From assembly GCA_016209705.1 (NCBI GenBank), contig JACQVR010000004.1, positions 1-60,276 on the forward strand: a stretch of 60,276 bases of DNA, written 5' to 3'. The notes below the pieces were generated by a model. The model saw only the letters and a program-made list of their open reading frames with translations, was not told the origin of the DNA and did not search any database. Both the position numbers and the translations under genes were made by a program. This document shows, piece after piece, positions 51,640-59,922 of this stretch (position 1 is the stretch's first letter; every line of letters begins with the position of its first letter). Origin of the DNA: Planctomycetota bacterium. Lineage in GTDB: Bacteria; Planctomycetota; MHYJ01; JACPRB01.

Positions 51640-52961
51640 CTTCGAGAAGTCTTCGTGACACGGCGCCGGAGGCGCAGCCGGAGCGGGACTTCCTTGAACG
51701 GCAGGTGCTGGCGAAATTTATTCTCCAGGAAGCGCACGTAGTCCGGAGTGAAATTGGCGGGATCGTTGACGAAGATCGCGAACGTGGGCGGGTTCGCGCG
51801 CGTCTGGGTTCCGTAGTAGATTTTCGGCTCGCGGGTCCCGCGCGTCCCGGGCGAGCGCTCCGCTTCCGCCCGATCGAGCACGCGATTGATCTCCGGCGTG
51901 GAGATGCGCTGCGACGCCTGGTGGTGCAGATCCCCCGCCACCTTGAAGATCTCCCAGATGCGCTCCCCTTTCAGCGCCGAAATCATCATGACCGGCGCGT
52001 ACCGCAGCAGCGGCATCGCCCGATCCAGATACTCCTCGTAGTCGCCGGGGCCGGCCCCCGGCGGAACCTGGTCCCACTTGTTCAGCACGAGCACCGCGGG
52101 TTTCTTGCGCTTCTCGATGAGTTCCCCAATGCGCTTGTCCACCTCCGTGATCCGTTCGGTCGCGTCGATCAGAAAGAGCACGGCGTCCGCGCGATCGATC
52201 GCCTCCTGGGTGCGCACCCGACTGAACAGCTCGACGGAATCCTCGAGCTTGCCTTTCTTGCGAAGACCCGCGGTGTCGATCAGGAGGAACTCGCGCTTCC
52301 CTTTGCGAATGAGCACGTCGACGGCGTCCCGCGTCGTGCCGGGGAGTTCGCTCACGACGACCCGCTCTTCGCCCGCCAGCGCGTTGATCAGCGTGGACTT
52401 GCCCACGTTTCGCTTTCCCACGACGGCGATCTTCAAGGGCGCCGACGCCGCGGGCGCCACGCCGGGAAGCCGTCCCGCCACGAGCTCGACGAGCTCTCCG
52501 ACCAGCCGCCGGTGGGCGGAGCTGACCGGAACGGCATCGCCGAAGCCCAGCTCCGCGAACTGGGCCAGCCCCTCTTCATGCCGCGGCGTGTCCGCCTTGT
52601 TGGCGATCAGCAGCACCGGCTTGCCCGAGCGCCGGAGCTTACGGGCGATCTCCAGATCTTCGGGCACGCTCCCGGCGATCGCGTCCACCACGAAGAGCAC
52701 GAGGTCCGCCGACTCGATCGCATACCGGATCTGCCGTTCCACCGCTTCGGATAGGCTCTGTCCTCGGTCCAATCCCACCCCCGCGGTGTCGACCACCTCG
52801 AACGCCGTCGCTCCGCTCCGGACGACGGCGGTCACGCGGTCGCGCGTGACGCCCGGCGCCGCGTCCACGATCGAGATCCGGCGTCCCGCCATCGCGTTCA
52901 GGAGCGAGGACTTGCCCACGTTGATTCGGCCCACCAGGGCGACCACGGGAAGCGCTTCCAT
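51630..52961 (-). CDS. der: Ribosome biogenesis GTPase Der (EngA)
   Basis: The 443-residue protein has two tandem GTPase domains, with P-loops GRINVGKSS and GKRNVGKST, G3 motifs DTAG and G4 motifs NKAD and NKWD, then a C-terminal KH-like domain. It acts in 50S subunit maturation. ATG 52961 is preferred over 52982 because it begins the first G domain and lies 12 nt after a TATACT -10 shared with the divergent symporter gene. Confidence 0.95.
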   Translation of the reverse strand: MEALPVVALVGRINVGKSSLLNAMAGRRISIVDAAPGVTRDRVTAVVRSGATAFEVVDTAGVGLDRGQSLSEAVERQIRYAIESADLVLFVVDAIAGSVPEDLEIARKLRRSGKPVLLIANKADTPRHEEGLAQFAELGFGDAVPVSSAHRRLVGELVELVAGRLPGVAPAASAPLKIAVVGKRNVGKSTLINALAGEERVVVSELPGTTRDAVDVLIRKGKREFLLIDTAGLRKKGKLEDSVELFSRVRTQEAIDRADAVLFLIDATERITEVDKRIGELIEKRKKPAVLVLNKWDQVPPGAGPGDYEEYLDRAMPLLRYAPVMMISALKGERIWEIFKVAGDLHHQASQRISTPEINRVLDRAEAERSPGTRGTREPKIYYGTQTRANPPTFAIFVNDPANFTPDYVRFLENKFRQHLPFKEVPLRLRLRRRVTKTSRSYS

Positions 52962-52973
52962 AATCGGCGGGTC

Positions 52974-52983
52974 AGTATACAAT
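52974..52983. promoter_or_regulatory. Shared symmetric -10 element, der and SLC1 genes
   Basis: AGTATACAAT reads TACAAT on the plus strand (52978-52983), 8 nt before GTG 52992, and TATACT on the minus strand (52979-52974), 12 nt before ATG 52961. Predicted leaders are about 2 and 6 nt. This is the same overlapping-promoter design as at 47213-47222. Confidence 0.6.
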
Positions 52984-52991
52984 CAGGTCCC

Positions 52992-54317
52992 GTGAAACGC
53001 TTCCTGACGCTCCCGAACGCGATCCTGGCGGCGCTCCTCGCTGGTCTCGTGTTCGGCTGGATCGCCGGCGCAACCCGGCTCCTGGAACGCTTTCCCGGAT
53101 TGAACGAAGCGTTGAGCCTGGGCGGCGACCTCTTCAAGCAACTGATCCTCATGGTCGTCCTGCCCCTCGTCTTCTTCTCGCTCATCGGGGGCATGATGGG
53201 CATCGGGGATCCGAGGCGGCTTGGCCGGGTCGCCCTGAAGACCCTGGTGCTGTACGCGCTCACGGGAGCCTTGGCCTGCACCATCGCCCTGGTCTTCGTG
53301 AACACCCTCGTGCCGGGCCGCCACGTTCCGGCGGAAACGCGCGACCAGATCGCCAAAGACTACGAAGCGCAGCAGAAGAAATTGGTGGCGCCGCTGGCCG
53401 GAGAGGCGAAGGAAGCGATGCGCCCGACCTTCTGGAAGTTCGCGCGTTCCCTGGTCCCGGCGAACGTGGTGGACGCGCTCGCCCGGGGACAGATGCTGCC
53501 GGTCATCTTCTTCGCCTTGCTGTTCGGATTGACCGCCGCGACCCTTTCGGGAACGCGCCGCGACCGGTTCGTGGACCTGGTCGGCTCCATCACCGAGGTC
53601 ATGATCCGCATGGTAGGCGTCGTGATGAAGTTCGCGCCGGTCGGCGTCTTCTGTCTGATCGCCACGGCGGCCGCCTCGCTCGGACTGGCGCTGATCCGCC
53701 CCCTGGCGATGTACTGCCTCGTCGTCGTCCTCGCTTTGGCGGCGCACTTCTTCATCGTCTACGGCGGATTGATCAAGCTCCTGACCCGCGTCCCTTTCCT
53801 TCAGTTTTGTCGCGCCCTCCGGCCCGTGTTCATCACCGCGTTCAGCACTTCCTCGAGCGCCGCCACGCTGCCGGTCAACCTGGAGTGCGTCACCCGCCGC
53901 CTCAACGTGCCGCCGTCGGTCGGCAGCTTCGTCCTGCCGATCGGCGCCACCGTCAACATGGACGGCACCGCCATCATGCAAAGCGTGGCCGCCGTCTTCA
54001 TCGCGCAACTCTATTCCATCCCGCTGAACGTGCCCCAGCAGCTCGCCATCATCCTGACCGCGCTCCTGGCCTCGGTCGGTTCCGCGCCCATCCCCAGCGC
54101 GGGCGTCGCGATGCTGGTCCTGATTTTGGAGCCGCTGGGGATTCCGCTGGAAGGCCTCGCGCTCATCTGGGCCGTCGACCGGCCGTTGGACATGCTGCGC
54201 ACCGTGGTGAACGTGACCGGCGACGGAGTCGCCGCCGCGGCCGTGGCGACGATGGAAGGGGAAGACGTTCGCTACGTGGCCGAGATGGCGGCGACCGCGG
54301 AAAGCGCGGGAGCGTGA
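52992..54317 (+). CDS. Dicarboxylate/amino-acid:cation symporter (SLC1/DAACS)
   Basis: This 441-residue membrane carrier has about eight helices plus re-entrant loops. It has the serine-rich TSSSAATLP (HP1), the NMDGT motif in TVNMDGTAI (TM7), PSAGVAMLVLIL (HP2) and a TM8 segment with DRPLDMLRTVVNVTGD. It co-transports glutamate, aspartate or C4-dicarboxylates with Na+ or H+. A cytoplasmic or periplasmic loop of about 45 residues at 105-150 is longer than in the simplest members. The start is GTG. Confidence 0.93.
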   Translation: MKRFLTLPNAILAALLAGLVFGWIAGATRLLERFPGLNEALSLGGDLFKQLILMVVLPLVFFSLIGGMMGIGDPRRLGRVALKTLVLYALTGALACTIALVFVNTLVPGRHVPAETRDQIAKDYEAQQKKLVAPLAGEAKEAMRPTFWKFARSLVPANVVDALARGQMLPVIFFALLFGLTAATLSGTRRDRFVDLVGSITEVMIRMVGVVMKFAPVGVFCLIATAAASLGLALIRPLAMYCLVVVLALAAHFFIVYGGLIKLLTRVPFLQFCRALRPVFITAFSTSSSAATLPVNLECVTRRLNVPPSVGSFVLPIGATVNMDGTAIMQSVAAVFIAQLYSIPLNVPQQLAIILTALLASVGSAPIPSAGVAMLVLILEPLGIPLEGLALIWAVDRPLDMLRTVVNVTGDGVAAAAVATMEGEDVRYVAEMAATAESAGA

Positions 54318-54385
54318 GAGGGACCGCGTCCGAAGGGCTGAGGCGAGCACGCGGAGCATAAGTTCCCAACAGGACCCCTTCCCAT

Positions 54386-54460
54386 CCTCACCATCTCCAT
54401 CTCCCCCAAATGTTTTTCTCGGTGTTTTCCGTCCCCTCTGCGCCCTCCCGACCGATGGGT
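54386..54460 (+). repeat. Composite repeat, truncated copy
   Basis: CATCTCCATCTCCCCC followed by TTTTTCTCGGTG and TTTTCCGTCCCCTC corresponds to the middle and right blocks of the composite repeat at 40664-40820 and 56505-56650. It lies between the convergent symporter and tyrS genes. Confidence 0.5.
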
Positions 54461-55713
54461 CATGAAGCGTCCGGTCCGTATTTCGACGTCGTGACCCGAA
54501 AGAATTCGTTCTTCTTGCCTATCTTGAGAAGCTTGCCGACGAGCTCCTGAAGGGGGACCAAATGCGTCGCGTCGGTGAGCTTGCGCCCTTCCACCTCGAC
54601 GCCGCCCTGCACGATCAGGCGGCGGGCGTCGCTGGCGGAGCTTCCTCGGGCGGCCGCCACCAGCTTGACGAACCGCACCTTCAGGTCCCGCCCCGCCGCC
54701 TCCACGAACGGATCGACCGAAATCTCCGGGGCCGTCTCGGGGACGGCTTTTTCGCTGAAACGGCGCCGCCACTCGTCCGCCGCCTGGTCCGCCTCCGCGC
54801 CCGGATGGTACGAGCCGGCGATCGTGCTCGCCAGGCGCATCTTGGCGGATCGCGGGTGCGTTCTGCGGGAGTCGCACATCGTCTCGATCTCGTCCGAAGG
54901 AAGGCCGGTCAGGAGCGCGTAGTATTCCTTCATCAGCGCATCCGGAATGGACATGATCTTGGAAAACATCTCGAACGCGCTCTCGGTGATCCCCACGTGG
55001 TTGCCGAGGCTTTTCGACATTTTCTCGCCGCCGTGGAGGCCCGGGAGTATCGGACACGTCAGCGCGACCTGCGGCTCCATGCCCATGTCGCGCATCAGGT
55101 CGCGCCCCACGAGCAGGTTGAAGGTCTGGTCGGTGCCGCCCAGCTCGACGTCGGCTTTCACCATGACGGAATCGTACGCCTGCATCACCAGATACAGGAA
55201 CTCGTGCAGGAAGATCGGCGTTCCCTCGCGGTACCGGCGGCTGAAATCATCCCGCTCCAGGAACTGCGCCACGGTCATCCTGGACGCCAGCGTGATGAGT
55301 TCATAGAACGTCAACGGCTTGAGCCATTGGCTGTTGCGCACGATCTCGAGGCGATCCGCGAGCAGGATGCGGCCCACTTGTTCGAGGTACGTGCGGGCGT
55401 TGGTCTCGACTTCCTGGGGGGAAAGCTGAGGGCGCGCCTTCTTCCGTCCGGTGGGATCTCCCACCAGCGCCGTGAAGTCGCCGATGATGAGGACCGCCTG
55501 ATGCCCCAGATCCTGAAACTGCCGCATCTTGCGCAGGACCACGCTGTGGCCCAGGTGGATGTCGGGTGCGCTCGGATCCACGCCCAGCTTGACGCGCAGA
55601 GGCCGTCCGGTTTCCGCGGCGCGGTGAAGCTTGCTCCGGAGTTCCTCTTCGGTGTGGATCCCCACGGCGCCGCGGAGGACGGTGTTCGCCTGTTCCTGAG
55701 GGGTTTTATTCAA
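54460..55713 (-). CDS. tyrS: Tyrosyl-tRNA synthetase
   Basis: The 417-residue class I synthetase has the HIGH-like HLGHSVVL at about residue 54, KMSKS in GGEKMSKSLGN (about 235), and a C-terminal S4 domain (VKLVAAARGSSASDARRLIVQGG). The order and length fit the TyrZ-type subfamily. The start is TTG 55713. TTGACC, a 17-nt spacer and TTCAAT end 8 nt before it. Confidence 0.93.
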   Translation of the reverse strand: MNKTPQEQANTVLRGAVGIHTEEELRSKLHRAAETGRPLRVKLGVDPSAPDIHLGHSVVLRKMRQFQDLGHQAVLIIGDFTALVGDPTGRKKARPQLSPQEVETNARTYLEQVGRILLADRLEIVRNSQWLKPLTFYELITLASRMTVAQFLERDDFSRRYREGTPIFLHEFLYLVMQAYDSVMVKADVELGGTDQTFNLLVGRDLMRDMGMEPQVALTCPILPGLHGGEKMSKSLGNHVGITESAFEMFSKIMSIPDALMKEYYALLTGLPSDEIETMCDSRRTHPRSAKMRLASTIAGSYHPGAEADQAADEWRRRFSEKAVPETAPEISVDPFVEAAGRDLKVRFVKLVAAARGSSASDARRLIVQGGVEVEGRKLTDATHLVPLQELVGKLLKIGKKNEFFRVTTSKYGPDAS

Positions 55714-55721
55714 GCGGGGAG

Positions 55722-55750
55722 ATTGAAAACGATCCGAACGGTCAGGTCAA
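55722..55750 (-). promoter_or_regulatory. tyrS promoter
   Basis: Minus strand TTGACC (55750-55745), a 17-nt spacer and TTCAAT (55727-55722) sit 8 nt before TTG 55713, giving a leader of one or two bases. Further upstream (55755-55850) GGAGCTT words repeat three times in tandem, and CAGGCTCCCAGCTCCCAG follows. Confidence 0.45.
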
Positions 55751-55843
55751 GGCAAGAAGCAAGAAGCCAGCAGCTCGGAGCTTGGAGCTTGGAGCTTGGA
55801 GCCTGACCCTTTTTCCTCCAGGCTCCCAGCTCCCAGTTCCAAG

Positions 55844-56491
55844 CTAACCCGTTCCCGCTTTCCGCACACACTCCTCGATGAACGCGTTCACCGCCTTCGG
55901 ATGCGTCAGACTGATGAGATGCCCGCCTCCCCGGATCAACCGGTCGGGACGAACCGTCCGGGCCCGGATGATCACGTCCCGATCCCCGTGAATGAAATAG
56001 GCCGGACAGGGCACGTCGGATCCCCTCCACTCCAGGATCATCCGCGAGGCCGCGCGGACCAGTTCCATCGACGAATCGGCGATGATGGGCATCAGAAACC
56101 GCTTGTGCGATTCCTTCAACGGTCCCAAAAACCCGAGATTCACGGCCCACCGGCCGGGAGTGGCTTTGAGCGCCGGGAGCTGGCGCAACACGGACTCGGC
56201 CAGATGCAGAACTCCCGGAATGTCGCGTCCTGTGCGGGCGCTGCCGATGCCGATGACGACGCGAGGGCGGAGGCGCCGCGCCATCGCCTGCGCCAGCATG
56301 CCTCCGAAGGACACGCCTCCGAGGGCGTCGGCCGCTCCGACATGATCGGCCATGCGATCCGCGTACGCCTCGAGCGTTTCGCCCGCCCGCGGGTCCGGCC
56401 AGTCGGGAACATCAAGGTCGAACGGAAGCGTCCGCTGAGGCTCGAAGAATCGCCGATCGAGGCCCAGGCCGGGGATGAGAACGAGCCTCAT
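55844..56491 (-). CDS. Alpha/beta hydrolase
   Basis: The 215-residue alpha/beta-hydrolase fold has an oxyanion-hole strand LVLIPGLGLD, nucleophile Ser in GVSFGGM, acid Asp in FIHGDRD and catalytic His in GGGHLIS. The triad is complete. It is small for the family, and the lid is short. The substrate is unknown. It is not in an obvious operon. Confidence 0.82.
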   Translation of the reverse strand: MRLVLIPGLGLDRRFFEPQRTLPFDLDVPDWPDPRAGETLEAYADRMADHVGAADALGGVSFGGMLAQAMARRLRPRVVIGIGSARTGRDIPGVLHLAESVLRQLPALKATPGRWAVNLGFLGPLKESHKRFLMPIIADSSMELVRAASRMILEWRGSDVPCPAYFIHGDRDVIIRARTVRPDRLIRGGGHLISLTHPKAVNAFIEECVRKAGTG

Positions 56492-56504
56492 GGAGAGATC
56501 GAGG

Positions 56505-56650
56505 TCCCGGAGGAGTCGGAGTTCACGGAGAAAAAAAAGATAACCACGGAGGCACCGAGAAAAACTTTTAAGGAGATATGGGGATGGGGAGATACTTTTC
56601 CGGAGGGGCGAATCATCTTCTGGCGCTCCACGATCTGCCCATCTCCGTGA
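56505..56650 (-). repeat. Composite ATCTCCATATCTCC / CACGGAG repeat, copy 2
   Basis: Read on the minus strand, this has the same blocks and order as 40664-40820: AGATCGTGGAGCGCCAGAAG, ATGATTC, ATCTCCCCATCC, CATATCTCC, TTTTTCTCGGTGCC, TCCGTGGTTATC, TTCTCCGTGAACTCCG. On the plus strand it contains GTTCACGGAG and ACCACGGAGGC, a low-complexity type known from many bacterial genomes. Confidence 0.75.
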
Positions 56651-56668
56651 AAAAATCCGGGATCCGCG

Positions 56669-57970
56669 TCACCTCGCGCGGCTCGTGGGTTTCGCCTCCG
56701 CTTTCAGTTCGTCCGCGTAGGCGCGCCAGCGCTTCGCTTCCAGGCCCAGCTTTTGACCCGTCACCACGCTCAGGACGTTCGCCGTGATCGCCATGGCATC
56801 GCCAGCCCGCGTCCGTTCCTCAGGCGTCGGAGCTTTCCGCCAGCGCTCGTCCATCTTTTCAAATGCCGCCACCAGCATCTCCACGCCCATCGGCTTCTGC
56901 TCCTCGCTCAGGAGCATCGCCGCGATGAAGACCTCATGGACGCTCCCCGAATCCATCGCCTTTCCCAGCTTGGCCAGGGGCTCTTCCGACAAATAGAAAT
57001 ACTTCTCGGGCACCACCTTGAAGGTCGCCGGCTCGAAATAGATTCGCTTGCGCGTCACCCACGCGCCGTTGTCGATCTTGACGACCGGCGTCCACGCGCC
57101 CACCGTGTAGACCCTCAAATTGTCGTCGTCGTCGGCGTAATCGAGCGAGGTATCGAGCGTGAACGTGCGCTCCCATTGCGCCCCCATGGCGATCGGGATG
57201 TCGTGTTCGATTTCCACTTCCTGGTGGCGAGTCAAGCGGCTCATCAAACCCGAGGGCGTGGCGCGCTCGCACGCGATCTCGACGATCACGAAAGCCTTGG
57301 CCGGCGCCTCCGGCGTGCCTTTCTCGAACGCGACCTCGATGCCCTTCTTGAAGACGTTCTCCATGCGCAGCGTCAGCTCGACCTTCGCGCCGGCCGCCCC
57401 CGCCGCCGGCCCCGTCACCCGGGTCTGAACGAGGAGCGTCTGGGTAATCATGTTGTCGCAGTATTTGCGGTACTTGTGGATGTCAGCGGCGTACTTGGAG
57501 CGGGGCTCCAGGACGAGGAGCGCCTCGGACAGCTTATACGCCTGTTCATAACGGCCCGCCTTGGCCAGCCGGTACACCTCCTTCATCTTGGAGAAGACGT
57601 ACTTTTCCACCGCGGACGCGAGGGGAGCGGGCGCGTCCTCGGTCGGCGCTCCTTCCGGAAACCGCGGCAATTCGGAATTCTCCGGACCCGCCGTTTCGAT
57701 CTCCCGCAGCAACCGGTAGACCTCGTAGGCGTCCTTCGCCTTGAGCAGCTCCTCCAGCTTCGGAACTGCCTCGCGGCCCAAGGCCACCAACTCCCGGCGA
57801 CCGAGTTCCCGGATCTCGGGGTCCGCATCGGAAAACCACTGAAGCGCCAGGTTCAGACGCTCGGCGTTTTCCTGGGTCGCGAGTCCCGAGTCTTGAGTCG
57901 CGAGACGCGAATCCGGCGCCGCGTGGACGGACGCCGCCGCCACGACGATGCCCCCGATCATGCGAATCAT
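56669..57970 (-). CDS. Secreted HEAT/TPR-like protein with repeat-derived insert
   Basis: The 433-residue protein has a signal peptide (MIGGIVVAAASVHA), then SRLATQDSGLATQ, encoded by tandem GACTC-GCGACTC words that look like an intergenic repeat carried into the gene. A helical region (about 40-80, EIRELGRRELVALGREAVPKLEE) resembles one HEAT repeat, and TPR-like helices follow (YRLAKAGRYEQAYKLSEALL). A beta-rich domain spans about 175-330. ATG 57970 is preferred over 58054, since the stretch between them is repeat-like and overlaps glmS. No family was recognised for the C-terminal domain. Confidence 0.6.
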   Translation of the reverse strand: MIRMIGGIVVAAASVHAAPDSRLATQDSGLATQENAERLNLALQWFSDADPEIRELGRRELVALGREAVPKLEELLKAKDAYEVYRLLREIETAGPENSELPRFPEGAPTEDAPAPLASAVEKYVFSKMKEVYRLAKAGRYEQAYKLSEALLVLEPRSKYAADIHKYRKYCDNMITQTLLVQTRVTGPAAGAAGAKVELTLRMENVFKKGIEVAFEKGTPEAPAKAFVIVEIACERATPSGLMSRLTRHQEVEIEHDIPIAMGAQWERTFTLDTSLDYADDDDNLRVYTVGAWTPVVKIDNGAWVTRKRIYFEPATFKVVPEKYFYLSEEPLAKLGKAMDSGSVHEVFIAAMLLSEEQKPMGVEMLVAAFEKMDERWRKAPTPEERTRAGDAMAITANVLSVVTGQKLGLEAKRWRAYADELKAEAKPTSRAR

Positions 57971-58050
57971 ATTTCTTAATGACGCTTCGAGGCGTCTCGT
58001 CCTTCGCTCATTCCGCGTTTCCGGCTCCTGACTTCTGGCTTCACGCCCCA

Positions 58051-59880
58051 TCATTCCACCGTCACGCTCTTCGCCAGATTGCGCGGTTTGTCCACATCGC
58101 GCTTCAGGCGCACGGCGGTGTGATACGCCAGGAGCTGAAGCGGCACCACCGTGACGAGCGGGGAAAACAGCTCGTCGACCCGCGGCACCGCCAGGACCTC
58201 ATCGGCCACGCCGCGCGCGTTCCCGTCGCCCTCGGTCGCCACGGCCACGATCCGGCCGCCGCGGCTGCGGATCTGCTGGATGTTGGAGACCATTTTGGGA
58301 TAGACGCCGTCGCGCGGCACGACGGCGACGGTCGTCAGGCGATCATCCACGATCGCCAGCGGGCCGTGTTTCATCTCTCCCGCGCCGTATCCTTCGGCAT
58401 GAAGATACGAGAGTTCCTTCATCTTGAGAGCGCCTTCGAACGCCGTGGCCAGATTGAACCGCCGTCCGATGTACATGTAGTCCTTGCAGTCGGCCAGGCG
58501 TTTCGCCACGCGCCGGACGGCGCCCGCGCGATCGAGCACCCGGCGCACGAGGTCGGGGACGCGCCGCGCCTCCCGCAGGAGCGCCCGCGCGTGGTCCGCC
58601 GACAGCGTCCGGCGCCAGCGTCCAAGCTGGATCGCCCACAGCAACCCGCACATCACCTGCGAGGTGTACGTCTTGCTGGCGGCGACGCCGATCTCCAATC
58701 CCGCCCTCATGTAGAGGACGTCCTCCGCCTCGCGCGAAATCGAGCTGCCTTTCATGTTGGTGATCGCCAGCGTTCGCGCTCCGTTTCGGCGCGCCAGGCG
58801 GACGGCTTCGAGCGTATCGGCCGTTTCGCCGGACTGCGAAATGGCCAGGAGCAGCGTCCCGCGATCGAAAGGCGTGTCGCCGTAGCGCATCTCGGACGCC
58901 AGCTCAAGCTGGACGGGCAGGCGGGCCAACGCTTCGATGGCGTACTTCGCGACCAGCCCGGCGTGCCACGCCGACCCGCAGGCGGTAATCGCCACGCGAC
59001 GCACGCGCTTCACGTCGGAGGAGAGCCCGTCGAACACGACCCCGCCGCGCTTCATGTCGAGACGTCCCTGAAGCTCGGCCTCGAGGGACTGGCCCTGCTC
59101 GAAAATCTCCTTGAGATAGAAATGCGGATAGCCGTGCTTGTCCGCCTCCTCAAGCGCCCAGGGAACCGTGATGGGATGGAGCGGGGCGGGCCGTCCGGAC
59201 AGGTCCACGCCGCGCACATCGGCGTGGCCGTTCCCGGTGCGCCGCGCCACGACGAGCTGGCCGTCCTGAAGCGGCGCGACCTTGCGGGTATGCGGCAGCA
59301 GCGCCGCGATGTCGGACGCGATGAACGTATCCGCATGGTCCAATCCGACCACCAGGGGCGCGTTCCGCCGAGCGCCCACCAGCAAGTCCGGATGATCCGC
59401 GAACGCGACGACGATCGCAAACGATCCATGCAGGCGCCGGGCCGCCGCGCGGACCGCGCCCAGCGGATCGCCCCGATAGTGCTCCTCGACCAGGTGGACG
59501 ATCACTTCGGTGTCCGTGTCGCTGGTGAACCGGTGGCGGCGAAGGCTGCGGCGAAGCTCCGCGTAATTTTCGATGATCCCGTTATGCACGAGGGTGATGC
59601 GGCGGTCGCACGAGAAATGGGGATGCGCGTTGATCTCGGTCACGCCGCCGTGCGTCGCCCACCGGGTATGGCCGACGCCCAGCGATCCCGGCAGGGGGCG
59701 CCGCTTCAGGCGATCTTCCAGGACTTCGAGCTTGCCCGGACACTTTTCCCAATGGAATTCCCGGCCGTTCCAGACGGCGACTCCGGACGAGTCATAACCG
59801 CGGTACTCCAGCCGGCGCAAGCCTTCGATGACGACGGGGAGCGCGTCCCGCGCGCCGACATACCCCATGATCCCGCACAT
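58051..59880 (-). CDS. glmS: Glutamine-fructose-6-phosphate transaminase (isomerizing)
   Basis: The 609-residue enzyme makes glucosamine-6-phosphate for peptidoglycan and LPS. Cys2 of MCGIMGYVG is the Ntn glutaminase nucleophile; EYRGYDSSG, GHTRWATHG and HNGIIENY follow. Two SIS domains bind the sugar (SQSGETADTLEA, GSAWHAG), and the protein ends KPRNLAKSVTVE as usual for GlmS. TATGAT lies 9 nt before ATG 59880. No glmS ribozyme is visible upstream, where only about 40 bp separate it from rpsA. Confidence 0.96.
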   Translation of the reverse strand: MCGIMGYVGARDALPVVIEGLRRLEYRGYDSSGVAVWNGREFHWEKCPGKLEVLEDRLKRRPLPGSLGVGHTRWATHGGVTEINAHPHFSCDRRITLVHNGIIENYAELRRSLRRHRFTSDTDTEVIVHLVEEHYRGDPLGAVRAAARRLHGSFAIVVAFADHPDLLVGARRNAPLVVGLDHADTFIASDIAALLPHTRKVAPLQDGQLVVARRTGNGHADVRGVDLSGRPAPLHPITVPWALEEADKHGYPHFYLKEIFEQGQSLEAELQGRLDMKRGGVVFDGLSSDVKRVRRVAITACGSAWHAGLVAKYAIEALARLPVQLELASEMRYGDTPFDRGTLLLAISQSGETADTLEAVRLARRNGARTLAITNMKGSSISREAEDVLYMRAGLEIGVAASKTYTSQVMCGLLWAIQLGRWRRTLSADHARALLREARRVPDLVRRVLDRAGAVRRVAKRLADCKDYMYIGRRFNLATAFEGALKMKELSYLHAEGYGAGEMKHGPLAIVDDRLTTVAVVPRDGVYPKMVSNIQQIRSRGGRIVAVATEGDGNARGVADEVLAVPRVDELFSPLVTVVPLQLLAYHTAVRLKRDVDKPRNLAKSVTVE

Positions 59881-59922
59881 GAATGCCTCATCATAGCACG
59901 ATCCGGACGCGACGCGACCCTG

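Noticed and set aside
59881..59922. glmS ribozyme upstream of glmS
   Set aside because: Only about 40 bp separate glmS from rpsA, too short for the ribozyme, and no core motif is seen.
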